Origin: Bacillota bacterium
GTDB taxonomy: Bacteria > Bacillota > Clostridia > Acetivibrionales > DSM-1351
Assembly (NCBI GenBank): GCA_023436515.1
Contig: JAEZIV010000023.1
Location: forward strand, 1 to 6,727
Reading direction: 5' to 3'
DNA: 6,727 bases
The notes under the pieces are model-generated. The model ran no database searches, was not told the origin of the DNA, and was given only the letters and a program-made list of their open reading frames with translations. Made by a program: the position numbers and the translations under genes. This document shows, in pieces, positions 6,520 through 6,727 of the stretch; the first letter of the stretch is position 1, and the number at the start of each line of letters is the position of its first letter.

Positions 6520-6727
6520 CTACTTATTCAATTTAGCAAATACAAGTCTACCTGATGAGGTTTGCAAAACACTAGTTACCTGCACAGGAATTTGCTCCCC
6601 AACGTACTTTTTACCACCTTCTACCACCACCATAGTGCCATCATCCAAAAATGCAACGCCCTGGCCATTCTCTTTTCCCTCTTTTACAATCAGGACTTCC
6701 ATTTCCTCACCTGGGAGTGCTATAGGC
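6520..6727 (-). CDS. PIN/TRAM domain protein (YacL family), C-terminal TRAM part
   Basis: The last 68 codons of a minus-strand gene that begins beyond the right edge. The visible part is a TRAM domain: [20 protein letters not shown], then [20 protein letters not shown] and [20 protein letters not shown]. This closely matches the end of Bacillus YacL as I remember it, in which a membrane region and a PIN nuclease-like domain come first and the TRAM domain is thought to bind RNA. An internal ATG at 6702 is unlikely to be the start, because the family pattern continues upstream of it in the same frame to the edge. Its place directly before ispD repeats the yacL-ispD order of Bacillus and related Firmicutes. 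The function of the family is poorly known. Confidence 0.9.
   Translation of the reverse strand, partial: PIALPGEEMEVLIVKEGKENGQGVAFLDDGTMVVVEGGKKYVGEQIPVQVTSVLQTSSGRLVFAKLNK

Noticed and set aside
1..6727. CRISPR array, insertion sequence, tRNA/rRNA or riboswitch
   Set aside because: No regularly spaced repeats, transposase-like frame, cloverleaf or recognised aptamer core was seen on either strand; genes fill nearly all the window.

Overview
The window looks like chromosomal DNA of a low-GC Gram-positive bacterium, most likely a clostridium (class Clostridia). The grounds are AT-rich sequence throughout, strong AGGAGG-type ribosome binding sites, TTG as a likely start codon, a secreted SH3b-CAP protein of the clostridial/bacillar kind, and a YacL-type PIN/TRAM gene directly upstream of ispD. 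This is inference from gene content; no rRNA or other phylogenetic marker is present.

Layout. Positions 1-258 hold the C-terminal end of a GtrA-like membrane protein. A 98-residue protein of unknown function follows (354-650), then a large two-part protein (726-3173) made of a sugar-nucleotidyltransferase with a left-handed beta-helix and a phosphohexomutase-like half whose active-site motifs all look lost. An RluA-family pseudouridine synthase (3195-4091) closes this rightward block. A bidirectional hairpin terminator (4079-4110) separates it from a convergent gene for a secreted SH3b-CAP protein (4098-4967, minus strand). The 235-base divergent region 4968-5202 holds a sigma-A-like promoter, an 18-codon open reading frame with its own ribosome binding site, and four copies of the octamer TGTTATAT/ATATAACA arranged as two inverted pairs. 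Then come ispF (5203-5673, plus strand) and, convergent to it, ispD (5779-6513, minus) and the end of a YacL-type PIN/TRAM gene (6520-6727, minus, continuing past the right edge).

How the genes work together. IspD and IspF catalyse two steps of the non-mevalonate (MEP) isoprenoid pathway. In Bacillus the order is yacL-ispD-ispF in one operon; here yacL-ispD is kept but ispF points the other way and appears to have its own promoter. GtrA-like proteins and sugar nucleotidyltransferases both serve cell-surface polysaccharide synthesis, so the left block may have a surface-glycan theme, although the pseudouridine synthase at its end is an RNA-modification gene.

No complete novel system (no CRISPR array, mobile element, toxin-antitoxin pair or defence cassette) is visible. 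The points most worth a second look are the octamer array between the CAP gene and ispF, the apparently dead phosphohexomutase half, the divergent IspF, the CAP domain lacking its usual second histidine, and the 18-codon open reading frame ahead of ispF.
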